Shown here one piece after another: positions 17,715 through 24,706 of a stretch of 64,000 nt of DNA. This stretch comes from Saprospira grandis DSM 2844 (GTDB lineage Bacteria > Bacteroidota > Bacteroidia > Chitinophagales > Saprospiraceae). A program made the position numbers and the translations under genes. How positions within the stretch are numbered: the first letter of the stretch is position 1; every line of letters starts with the position of its first letter. The stretch spans positions 2,737,828-2,801,827 of the forward strand of contig NZ_JH719942.1 in NCBI RefSeq assembly GCF_000275825.1, given 5' to 3'. The notes beneath the pieces were generated by a model that was given only the letters and a program-made list of their open reading frames with translations, was not told the origin of the DNA and searched no databases.

Positions 17715-18290
17715 CTAATAATCAATATCATACAGCTTCATATCCCGACTACTTTTGGCTTTATCATTAACTAAGCAGAAATAATAAGCTGTGTCTGCCA
17801 AATCAAAAAAGCCATATTCATAGAGATTATACTTAAAGGCGTTGGGGGTATTGGGATAAGGAAAAGCCTCCCTTTGGCCCTCCTGAACTAATATAATTTC
17901 ATCGCTCCAAGCCTCCTTAATGATTAGGTCTCCCTTTTGGGCCTTCCTCCAAAATTTTAGGGTATCCCCAGCAGGAGGTAAGATCAGTTGTTTAGGCGTC
18001 CCAAAGGAGTCTATCACAATAAAATGAATAGAGCTACTAAACTGCCCTAGTCGTCCCTTCTTTTTAGCTAAGAGCATCCCCTTAAAATGAATTTTGTTAA
18101 TCACCAACTGTTCACAATCCTCCCTACTGATTAGATAATCCCAACGGCCCAATAAAAAGAAAAACAGAGCCGCTACAATAGCGATTACTATTACGGCTAT
18201 TGTAAGGAAAGAATCGATGTTATACACCCAATCAAGGAGCTTGTTAATGATTTTGAACTTATTTTTTTGTGGAATATTTTTCTTTGACAT
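17715..18290 (-). CDS. Single-pass membrane protein, unknown function
   Basis: The 191-aa protein has a lysine-rich cytosolic start (SKKNIPQKNKFKIINK), one strong membrane segment (FLTIAVIVIAIVAALFFFLLG, about residues 28-48) and an extracytosolic domain of about 140 residues with beta-type sequence (SSIHFIVIDSFGTPKQLILPPAGDTLKFW). There is no recognised family. The start overlaps the upstream 392-aa gene by 32 bp in another frame, so the two are probably cotranscribed. This tight coupling would fit a toxin/immunity or effector/adaptor pair, but nothing in the sequence proves it. Confidence 0.65.
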   Translation of the reverse strand: MSKKNIPQKNKFKIINKLLDWVYNIDSFLTIAVIVIAIVAALFFFLLGRWDYLISREDCEQLVINKIHFKGMLLAKKKGRLGQFSSSIHFIVIDSFGTPKQLILPPAGDTLKFWRKAQKGDLIIKEAWSDEIILVQEGQREAFPYPNTPNAFKYNLYEYGFFDLADTAYYFCLVNDKAKSSRDMKLYDIDY

Positions 18291-19437
18291 CTTCTATAGC
18301 CTTTGTAACACTAATTGAGGTAATATTGCTTATGTCTTCCCCAGCATTTACTCTACTAATTAAATCTTGGAGGCGGCTCATGTCAATGGCGACAATTAGT
18401 TCTTCTCCTATGGCTTGGGCCTCTTCTTTTGAGTAACCTGCGTCTTCCAAAGTTGATATAATATTTAGGGATAGTTCTGCAAGCGTTAATTCTTCAAGCG
18501 TCTCCATTACAGATGCTTCTGCTGCTTTCAGGATGCTGGCAATAATTATTTTTTTAAGCATTAGCACAGGTATCGCTGCAACTTCAGCATAAGCACTTTT
18601 CCAAGCCAGTATCTTTCCTGCATTAAGACCTCTAGCGGGAATGCCTAAGGCTAAAAGATTAAGTGTTCCTATGCTCAAATAGGTTTCATTTTCACTTTTT
18701 GTATAGTTACGTCCAGTAAATGGGTCTTCATCCCATAGAAGGCCTTTTGTGAAATTATTGGACTGAGTTATGTTTAATGGTCCAAAAACTCCTTTAATGC
18801 ACCAATAAGCCGTAGGATGAGTTCTTTTGATCTCTTCAATTTCTGTCTCACCTCCTGAAATAATAGGACTATTTTTTGTTGCTATAAATTTAATTTGGCC
18901 ATCTTCCTCATCTTGTTCAAGATAGTAGTCATAGTGAATCACTATATCAGATCGATTTACGCCCATCAATTCATCTATAACAACAATATTATAAACTGTT
19001 TCAACAACAGTTGTTTCGTCGCCATTATGAAATAGCTCTCGAACAATAATTTTTACTGTTCCTTCCTCTGGCGCATCTAGTTCTGAAACATCCTGTTTTT
19101 CTGTATTATTTTTCTCGCTTTGCCCGCCAGCCGCCAAAGCCTGTTGCATCTCCTCTACAAAATCACTTCCTTCCTCCCAATTAAAGTTGAGCTGTTCCTT
19201 ATCTAAGCCTTGAGAAAGGTCTGTAAATTGAGGGATATCAACTTCCCAGTTTCCATCTAATTGTCCTTTTAGTTCTATTTGGGGAATAGGATCAAAAGGC
19301 ATATGCTCTTGGAAAAAGCCCGAAATTAAAAGGCTCATTTCTTTTAGGCCTGTAGGTCCCATCTCTAAGCGATGGAGATAGGCATCGTCAAATCCTTCTG
19401 TGGCAATGTTTGGAGAAAAATAATACGGCTCTGTCAA
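18259..19437 (-). CDS. Unknown protein with a GACA-repeat 5' end; probable phase-variable gene (OFF in this sequence)
   Basis: From a TTG at 19435-19437 the frame is 392 codons, but coding character extends upstream in the same frame (NPAENIHVLGQDIAREA, then LSLEEKEEGFFW) to a run of seven GACA units. An ATG at 19577-19579 precedes the run but is one base out of frame: it hits TAG at 19481-19483. Losing one unit or gaining two would join that ATG to the full frame. Visible parts are an acidic N-terminal half, a beta-rich middle (EGTVKIIVRELFHNGDETTVVETVYNI split here), and a helical, Ala-rich C-terminus with IISTLEDAGYSKEEAQAIGEEL. I do not recognise the family. No signal peptide is seen. Confidence 0.65.
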   Translation of the reverse strand: MTEPYYFSPNIATEGFDDAYLHRLEMGPTGLKEMSLLISGFFQEHMPFDPIPQIELKGQLDGNWEVDIPQFTDLSQGLDKEQLNFNWEEGSDFVEEMQQALAAGGQSEKNNTEKQDVSELDAPEEGTVKIIVRELFHNGDETTVVETVYNIVVIDELMGVNRSDIVIHYDYYLEQDEEDGQIKFIATKNSPIISGGETEIEEIKRTHPTAYWCIKGVFGPLNITQSNNFTKGLLWDEDPFTGRNYTKSENETYLSIGTLNLLALGIPARGLNAGKILAWKSAYAEVAAIPVLMLKKIIIASILKAAEASVMETLEELTLAELSLNIISTLEDAGYSKEEAQAIGEELIVAIDMSRLQDLISRVNAGEDISNITSISVTKAIEDVKEKYSTKK

Positions 19438-19539
19438 CCAAAAAAAGCCTTCTTCTTTTTCTTCTAAAGAAAGAGCTTCTCTAGCTATATCCTGTCCCAG
19501 AACATGGATATTCTCGGCTGGATTTAACTGATTGACATG

Positions 19540-19570
<31 letters not shown>

Positions 19571-19665
19571 GTCGTACATATTACTTTATGGATATGGTTT
19601 AAGAATGAATAAATATAGCTTTTTTATATAAAAAATCTATTAAGTAAGTAAAAATATTGCTTTCC

Positions 19666-19703
19666 AAAAAGAAGGCAGCTTTCGCTTTGCGAAAGCTGCC
19701 TTA
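19666..19703 (-). terminator. Terminator of the 157-aa lipoprotein gene
   Basis: AAGGCAGCTTTCGC and GCGAAAGCTGCCTT form a perfect 14-bp stem with a 3-nt loop. On the minus strand it is followed by CTTTTT. It lies 4 bases beyond the lipoprotein stop. Confidence 0.85.
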
Positions 19704-19707
19704 AGAC

Positions 19708-20181
19708 CTAGCGCTCAATCAATTCGGCGCTTAAAATAACATTGGCCATTTCTTTGGGCATATCAATGTTGCCGGCTACGGCCATTTTCTGTTGGTATTG
19801 AATCTTAAACCATTTGCCTTTGAGCTCGGGGTTTCCGTCCCAGCCTTGGTTATCCATATTGGCCTGGCTTTCGGGGACTTCTTGGGCAAATTTATAGTTG
19901 GGGTCTTCATTGCCAAAAAACTCAAGGGTTTCGCCTTCGGTATTTTTAAAGATATAGACAGCGGCATCGCTAAGGAGCTCGAAAGTGACAAACTGAAACT
20001 CGCCTGTTTGCTTGGCCTCGGAACTGGTTTCGGGAGTGGTTTCTTCGGGAGTGGTTTCCTGGGCTGTTGTGCTACTGCTTTGGGGATTTTCTTCGATAGC
20101 GGGCTTGTTGTTGCCAGAGGTACAGGCTGTAAATAGGAGGGCGAATAGCGCTAGGCTTAAAATAGATTTTTTCATTTTCAT
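19708..20181 (-). CDS. Lipoprotein, paralog A
   Basis: The 157-aa protein has signal MKMKKSILSLALFALLFTAC (lipobox FTAC), a Thr/Glu-rich spacer (residues 25-58), and a compact domain ending PELKGKWFKIQYQQKMAVAG. The gene at 20630-21061 encodes a paralog with the same 20-residue start and PKLKGKWFKIHYQPK at the same place. The 5' ends and 200 bp upstream are nearly identical in DNA, so the duplication is recent or gene conversion maintains it. Function unknown; envelope location is expected. It has its own terminator. Confidence 0.72.
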   Translation of the reverse strand: MKMKKSILSLALFALLFTACTSGNNKPAIEENPQSSSTTAQETTPEETTPETSSEAKQTGEFQFVTFELLSDAAVYIFKNTEGETLEFFGNEDPNYKFAQEVPESQANMDNQGWDGNPELKGKWFKIQYQQKMAVAGNIDMPKEMANVILSAELIER

Positions 20182-20274
20182 GAGGATATTAAGTAGGTGA
20201 ATAAAAAGACTTTAGCTGAATATAGCGTTTTTGGGAAAGCGTTAGGACTTTGGTCCAAAACAACTGGGCGCAAA

Positions 20275-20528
20275 TAGCTGGGCCGAAGGCCTTTGAAGGC
20301 CCAAAGGGCCTAGCTCGCATTGGCCTAGCGATGCGAAAGGGGGCGGCGAAGCCGCAGACCAGAACAAGCCCTTTAGGGCGCAGTTCAACGACCAAAGGGA
20401 GTAACCGAAGGTGCGTAGCACCGAAGCGCAGGGCCGAGCAGACCTGCGAGCTGTGACAACCAGCCCCTATAGGGGCGCCAGTTCGACGACCAAAGGGAGT
20501 AACCGTAGCGCCTGCCGAAGGCCCCAAA
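20275..20528 (-). repeat. RE1-H intergenic repeat
   Basis: Reverse-orientation RE1: GGCCTAGCGATGCGAAAGGG near the start, core GGGCCGAGCAGACCTGCGAG, then CAACCAGCCCC...GGGGCGCCAGTTCGA modules and a GGCCCCAAAA end. The module GTTCGACGACCAAAGGGAGT occurs twice. Its first part lies inside the duplicated block 20121-20360. Confidence 0.85.
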
Positions 20529-20534
20529 ACATAG

Positions 20535-20576
20535 GCGAAAAAAATAGAATTAAAAGGTAGTTATTCATTGCTGGGG
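20535..20576. repeat. 42-bp stray copy of a gene junction
   Basis: Bases 20535-20576 are identical to 16307-16348, the junction of the 182-aa lipoprotein stop and the start of the 166-aa secreted protein (it includes ATGAATAAC on the minus strand). No homology continues on either side. It is a remnant of a former duplicate gene pair or a rearrangement scar. Confidence 0.85.
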
Positions 20577-20629
20577 TAGGTTAAATAATAGGCAAAAGCT
20601 ATAGCTTGGCACTCTATATTGTAAAGTCT

Positions 20630-21061
20630 CTAGGGCTGGGGAAAGTCTGTTTTGATTGAATCTGCAATTAGTTCTGCTTTTACAATACAGTCTACTATCC
20701 CTTTGTTTTCAGCTGTGCAGCCTATGACCACCTCTTTGGGTTGATAATGAATCTTAAACCATTTGCCTTTAAGCTTGGGATCGCCGCCAACATAATCACC
20801 GGCTATTTTTGCTTCTTCTTCAGAGAGCGTTATAAAAAAGGATGTTGTAGTATCGTTGTTACAGTTAAAATATATGGTTGATCCAGCCGAATCTTTAAAG
20901 GTATAGCTGGGGCCAGGGCCAACAGCAGCGCTAAAGTCGACAAACTGAAGTGTTACAGTTTGGATCTCTGGGCTACTTGTTTTAGGATGAGAGGGGCGGG
21001 TACAGGCTGTAAATAGGAGGGCGAATAGCGCTAGGCTTAAAATAGATTTTTTCATTTTCAT
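20630..21061 (-). CDS. Lipoprotein, paralog B
   Basis: The 143-aa protein has the same signal as paralog A (MKMKKSILSLALFALLFTAC) followed by RPSHPKTSSPE. The mature domain keeps PSYTFKDSAGSTIYF (compare AVYIFKNTEGETLEFF in A), GGDPKLKGKWFKIHYQPK and VKAELI. It gains a cysteine pair (NCNND and GCTAE). Function unknown. No clear terminator follows; repeat RE1-H and a stray gene-junction fragment lie downstream. Confidence 0.72.
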   Translation of the reverse strand: MKMKKSILSLALFALLFTACTRPSHPKTSSPEIQTVTLQFVDFSAAVGPGPSYTFKDSAGSTIYFNCNNDTTTSFFITLSEEEAKIAGDYVGGDPKLKGKWFKIHYQPKEVVIGCTAENKGIVDCIVKAELIADSIKTDFPQP

Positions 21062-21240
21062 GAGGATATTAAGTAGGTGAATAAAAAGACTGTAGTTTAA
21101 TATAGCGTTTTGGGGAAAGCGTTAGGACTTTGGTCCAAAACAACTGGGCGCAAATAGCTGGGCCGAAGGCCTTTGAAGGCCCAAAGGGCCTAGCTCGCAT
21201 TGGCCTAGCGATGCGAAAGGGGGCGGCGAAGCCGCAGACC
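21001..21240. repeat. 240-bp duplicated block (second copy of 20121-20360)
   Basis: With an offset of 880 bp this block matches 20121-20360 almost base for base. It covers the first 20 codons of the paralogous lipoprotein, its leader and promoter region, and the first part of an RE1 repeat. Only a few substitutions (near TTTAGCTG / TGTAGTTT) separate the copies. The homology stops at GCCGCAGACC inside the RE1 elements, pointing to recombination within the repeat. Confidence 0.85.
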
Positions 21241-21325
21241 GAGGCCGTCAGGCCGCAGGGCCGAGCAGACCTGCGAGCCCTGAAGCGTAGCGCCGCAAGG
21301 CGAAGCCGCAGCGGAGGCCCCAAAA
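21135..21325 (-). repeat. RE1-I intergenic repeat; 21062-21464 otherwise gene-free
   Basis: Reverse-orientation RE1 with core GGGCCGAGCAGACCTGCGAG, ending GGAGGCCCCAAAAAA. A TATATTTG at 21415-21422 lies 43 bases before the carboxylase ATG and could be its -7 box, though no good -33 box is at the right distance. Confidence 0.85.
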
Positions 21326-21464
21326 AAAGAACTAAACAGAAGCGCTCTAGGCAGAAGCAGAAGATAAAAAGCAGCTTTCAAGCAGGAAGGCGATAATTTT
21401 TGAGCAAGTTCTTATATATTTGCCCCAAAGAAGAACGAAATTGCGAACCAATAAACGATAGTCT

Positions 21465-23099
21465 ATGACCAAATTGGATTTAGCCTTTAATAAAAATGAG
21501 GACGATAATAAGTTAGAGGTCTCGCGAATGCGCCATTTGTTGGAGCGCATTTATGAGGGGGGAGGAAAAAAACGCATTGACAAATTGCATAGCAAAGGGA
21601 AATTGACCGCTAGAGAGCGCATCAGTTACCTGATTGATAAAGATAGTGAGTTTTTGGAGCTAGGCGCTTTTGCTGGCTTTGAGATGTATGAAGAACATGG
21701 GGGTTGCCCTGCTGGAGGCGTTGTTGGTGGAATTGGATATGTGAAAGGCCGCCAATGTGTAATTGTGGCCAATGATGCGACTGTAAAAGCAGGCGCTTGG
21801 TTTCCGATTACGGGCAAGAAAAACCTTCGTTTTCAAGAAATCGCCATGGAAAACCGTCTACCGATTATCTATTTGGTAGATTCTGCGGGGGTATATTTGC
21901 CTATGCAAGACGAGATTTTCCCTGATAAGGAGCATTTTGGGCGTATTTTCCGCAACAATGCCGTGATGTCGAGCATGGGGATTCCTCAAATTGCGGCCAT
22001 CATGGGCAGTTGTGTAGCTGGTGGGGCCTATTTGCCCATCATGTCGGATGAGGCCCTTATTGTAGATGGCACGGGTTCTATCTTCTTGGCGGGTCCTTAT
22101 TTGGTCAAGGCCGCTATTGGCGAGCAGGTGGATAAAGAGACCTTGGGTGGGGCTACTACCCAATGCGAAATTTCTGGGGTAACCGATTATAAGGTGCCCA
22201 ACGACCATGTTTGTCTGGATACCATCAAGGACCTGATTGACAAGCAGGGTGCTTTTGATAAAGCGGGGTTCAACCGAGCCGAACCGGCTTCTCCGGCCAA
22301 AGATCCAGAAGATATTTACGGAATTTTCCCCTTCGATCGCAGTCGCCCTTATGATAGCCTAGAGCTGATTGAGCGTCTAGTTGACGACTCTAAACTAACG
22401 CAATATAAAGAGGGCTATGGCAAAACCATGATCTGCGCCTATGCTCGCATAGATGGTTGGGCTGTGGGCATTGTGGCCAACAACCGCCAAGTGGTAAAGA
22501 ATGCCAAAGGAGAAGTGCAGTTTGGAGGCGTTATTTATTCTGATGGGGCCGATAAAGCGGCTCGTTTTATCATGAACTGTAACCAAAAGAAGATTCCATT
22601 GGTCTTTTTGCATGATGTGACGGGCTTTATGGTGGGTAAGCGCTCGGAGCATGGTGGAATTATTAAGGATGGGGCCAAAATGGTTTCTGCCGTTTCTAAT
22701 TCTACCGTGCCCAAGTTCTCTATTGTGATGGGGAACTCGAATGGGGCGGGCAATTACGCTATGTGTGGCAAGGCCTATGATCCTCGTTTGATTGTGGCTT
22801 GGCCCAATGCCAAGATTTCGGTGATGGGCGGCTCGCAAGCGGCCAAAGTGCTGCTCCAAATCGAGAAGAGCTCATTGGCGGCCAAGGGCGAAGAGCTCAG
22901 CCAAGAGAAAGAGCAGGAGCTGCTCGAGAAAATTGAGGCCCGCTACGAAAAGCAGAGCTCGGCCTATTATGCTGCCTCTCGCCTTTGGGTAGATGCCATC
23001 ATTGATCCCCTAGAAACTCGTCGTGTGATCTCGATGGGTATCGAGGCGGCGAACAATGCGCCAGTGGCTAAATTTAACCCCGGCATTATTCAGACATAA
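21465..23099 (+). CDS. Acyl-CoA carboxylase beta (carboxyltransferase) subunit, methylcrotonyl-CoA-carboxylase-like
   Basis: The 544-aa protein has two crotonase-fold carboxyltransferase halves. Landmarks are GKLTARERISYLIDKDSEFLELG at the N-terminus, GGVVGGIGYVKGR, IIYLVDSAGVYLPMQDEIFPDKEHFGRIF, MGSCVAGGAYLPIMSDEALIV, and in the second half PLVFLHDVTGFMVGKRSEHGGII, GNSNGAGNYAMCGKAYDPR and NAKISVMGGSQAAKVL (described in pieces). The YLPMQxExFPDKxHFGRIF stretch is closer to 3-methylcrotonyl-CoA carboxylase beta than to propionyl-CoA carboxylase. It transfers carboxyl from biotin to acyl-CoA in leucine or propionate metabolism. The biotin-carrying alpha subunit is not in this window. Substrate is inferred. 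Confidence 0.92.
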   Translation: MTKLDLAFNKNEDDNKLEVSRMRHLLERIYEGGGKKRIDKLHSKGKLTARERISYLIDKDSEFLELGAFAGFEMYEEHGGCPAGGVVGGIGYVKGRQCVIVANDATVKAGAWFPITGKKNLRFQEIAMENRLPIIYLVDSAGVYLPMQDEIFPDKEHFGRIFRNNAVMSSMGIPQIAAIMGSCVAGGAYLPIMSDEALIVDGTGSIFLAGPYLVKAAIGEQVDKETLGGATTQCEISGVTDYKVPNDHVCLDTIKDLIDKQGAFDKAGFNRAEPASPAKDPEDIYGIFPFDRSRPYDSLELIERLVDDSKLTQYKEGYGKTMICAYARIDGWAVGIVANNRQVVKNAKGEVQFGGVIYSDGADKAARFIMNCNQKKIPLVFLHDVTGFMVGKRSEHGGIIKDGAKMVSAVSNSTVPKFSIVMGNSNGAGNYAMCGKAYDPRLIVAWPNAKISVMGGSQAAKVLLQIEKSSLAAKGEELSQEKEQELLEKIEARYEKQSSAYYAASRLWVDAIIDPLETRRVISMGIEAANNAPVAKFNPGIIQT

Positions 23100-23126
23100 T
23101 CCTTAGCTTAATATAGGAAATCATTA

Positions 23127-23166
23127 AATTTGCTGGCTCTCGACAAGAGAGTCAGCAAATTTTTTA
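23127..23166 (+). terminator. Terminator after the carboxylase gene
   Basis: ATTTGCTGGCTCTC and GAGAGTCAGCAAAT pair around GACAA, followed by TTTTTT. A frame that starts upstream of the ATG at 23202 would run through this hairpin, which argues for the later start of the channel gene. Confidence 0.85.
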
Positions 23167-23201
23167 CATACAATACACCTCCTTCAATCGAACAAAGCAA
23201 T

Positions 23202-24080
23202 ATGGGCACCGCCAAAACACCCTCTTTTTTTAGTCGTCTGTTTCTCAATGATCGCAACATTTTGGCCCTGATTAGTCTCAATGCGGTGATTATCTTTTTT
23301 CAGGGGTTTCCCGATACGGGCTATGAGCAGCTTTTTACCTATTTGGACGACCTGCTCACGGTTCTTTTTCTGACCGAGCTGTTTGTTAAGGCTAGGCATT
23401 ATGGGCTGCAGGAGTATTTGCGTTCGCATTGGAACCGCTTTGATCTTACGCTGATTTTGCTCTCTTTGCCCTCCTTATTGGTCCATATTATTCCGGAGCT
23501 AACGGATTATGTGAATGTGAGCTTTTTGATGGTGCTGCGGGTGTTGCGGGTCTTTAAATTTTTCCGATTTATTCAGTTTTTTCCACAGGTGGAGCATATT
23601 TTCCGCTCGATTAGCGAGGCCCTAAAGGCTTCTTTTATGGTCTTGGTCGGCTTTTTTGTTTTGGTCTTTATTATGGCCATTATTTCCACTTTTTTCTTCC
23701 AAGAGGCGGCGCCCAATATGTTCGGCAATCCGCTCAAGGCCTATTATGTTATCTTCCAGGTCTTCACGGTAGAGGGCTGGAACGGGGTAACCGATGCTTT
23801 GGTAGAGGAGGCCCAATTTTCGCCAGTGGCCGAGTTTTTTACCAAGGCCTATTTTATTTTCATGCTCATTATGGGGGGTGTTTTTGGACTCTCTATCGTC
23901 AATTCGATCTTTGTCGATGCCATGGTCAGTGACCATGATGAAACCGAGCAGCAATTTGAAGATGTGGAGCAGGAACTGAAAAAAATGCACAGTAAAATGG
24001 ATCGCCTACTGGCCCTTTTAGAGGCCAAGGGTGTTTTGCCAGAAGAGCTAGAGGATATAGATGAGGAGCAAAAGGATTAA
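23202..24080 (+). CDS. Voltage-gated-type ion channel (six-TM, BacNaV/Ion_trans family)
   Basis: The 292-aa protein has six membrane segments. S4 reads VLRVLRVFKFFRF with four basic residues at three-residue spacing, and the pore is FQVFTVEGWNGVTDAL between S5 and S6. The filter TVEGW resembles the TxEx(W) filters of bacterial sodium and animal Nav/Cav repeats rather than the GYG of K+ channels, so Na+ or Ca2+ selectivity is expected. A C-terminal coiled coil (ETEQQFEDVEQELKKMHSKM) fits tetramer assembly, as in NaChBac. The start ATG at 23202 lies beyond the carboxylase terminator. Confidence 0.85.
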   Translation: MGTAKTPSFFSRLFLNDRNILALISLNAVIIFFQGFPDTGYEQLFTYLDDLLTVLFLTELFVKARHYGLQEYLRSHWNRFDLTLILLSLPSLLVHIIPELTDYVNVSFLMVLRVLRVFKFFRFIQFFPQVEHIFRSISEALKASFMVLVGFFVLVFIMAIISTFFFQEAAPNMFGNPLKAYYVIFQVFTVEGWNGVTDALVEEAQFSPVAEFFTKAYFIFMLIMGGVFGLSIVNSIFVDAMVSDHDETEQQFEDVEQELKKMHSKMDRLLALLEAKGVLPEELEDIDEEQKD

Positions 24081-24097
24081 GTATTTTTTTGTTTTTT

Positions 24098-24368
24098 TGG
24101 GGCGTTACTCCTTACAGTCGTCGAACTGCGAACTAAAGTCCTTGTTGTCGCCTCCCTTCGGTCGTCGGCGCTACGTTTACTCCCTTTGGTCGTCGAACTG
24201 GCGCCCCTTTGGGGCTGGTTGTCGGGGCTCGCAGATGTTTTGGGGCCTCCGCCTCCCTTCGGTCGTCGGCGCTACGTTTTGGGGCTCGCAGGTCTGCTCG
24301 GCCCTTCAGCGCTGCGCGCTTTGGTCTGGCCTTCGGCCCCCCCTACACATCGCTAGGCCAGGGCCACT
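24098..24368 (+). repeat. RE1-J, long modular repeat
   Basis: It begins TTTTTGGGGCGTTACTCC and contains three or four copies of a CCCTTCGGTCGTCG-type module, a GCGCCCCTTTGGGGC palindrome, the core GGGCTCGCAGGTCTGCTCGG and the ending CACATCGCTAGGCC. It is one of the most rearranged copies. The rest of 24081-24706 holds a terminator and a promoter listed separately. Confidence 0.85.
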
Positions 24369-24533
24369 TCCTTTTTTGCGTTTAGGCGGCAGAAAAAGAG
24401 AGAGATGTCACATTTCTTCTAAAAAACTGTAACTTTTTTGCCCTTTAGGCCTTATAGTAGTAATTGAGTTAGATGACCAAAGAAAAACACCGAATAAACG
24501 GCCCAATTCAAAGGCACAAAAACCAACTATATC

Positions 24534-24562
24534 AGGAAAGCTTTAGGGAGCTTTCCTTTTTT
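24534..24562 (+). terminator. Terminator with no recognised gene upstream
   Basis: AGGAAAGCT and AGCTTTCCT form a 9-bp stem with loop TTAGGG, followed by seven Ts. The nearest + strand gene ends 450 bp upstream on the other side of RE1-J, so it may end a small transcript in 24430-24533. Confidence 0.7.
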
Positions 24563-24595
24563 TATGTCTAGCTTTGTGGGGAGAGAATAGAAGGC

Positions 24596-24626
24596 TTGGC
24601 CGTTTTGCTCTACTTATGTATCTTTG
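24596..24626 (+). promoter_or_regulatory. Promoter of mtaB
   Basis: TTGG (24596-24599), 19 nt, TATCTTTG (24619-24626) fits the Bacteroidota consensus. It is 80 bases before the TTG start of mtaB. Confidence 0.65.
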
Positions 24627-24706
24627 CGCTTGGCTTATTCATTATGGAAGCAGCCCAAGAGGCTTGGCCTTTTGATTTATTTGGATGACAATAAAACATT
24701 TGCAGT

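Noticed and set aside
23130..23201. N-terminal extension of the ion channel from a TTG at 23130
   Set aside because: It would translate through the carboxylase terminator hairpin (23127-23166); the ATG at 23202 begins the recognisable protein.
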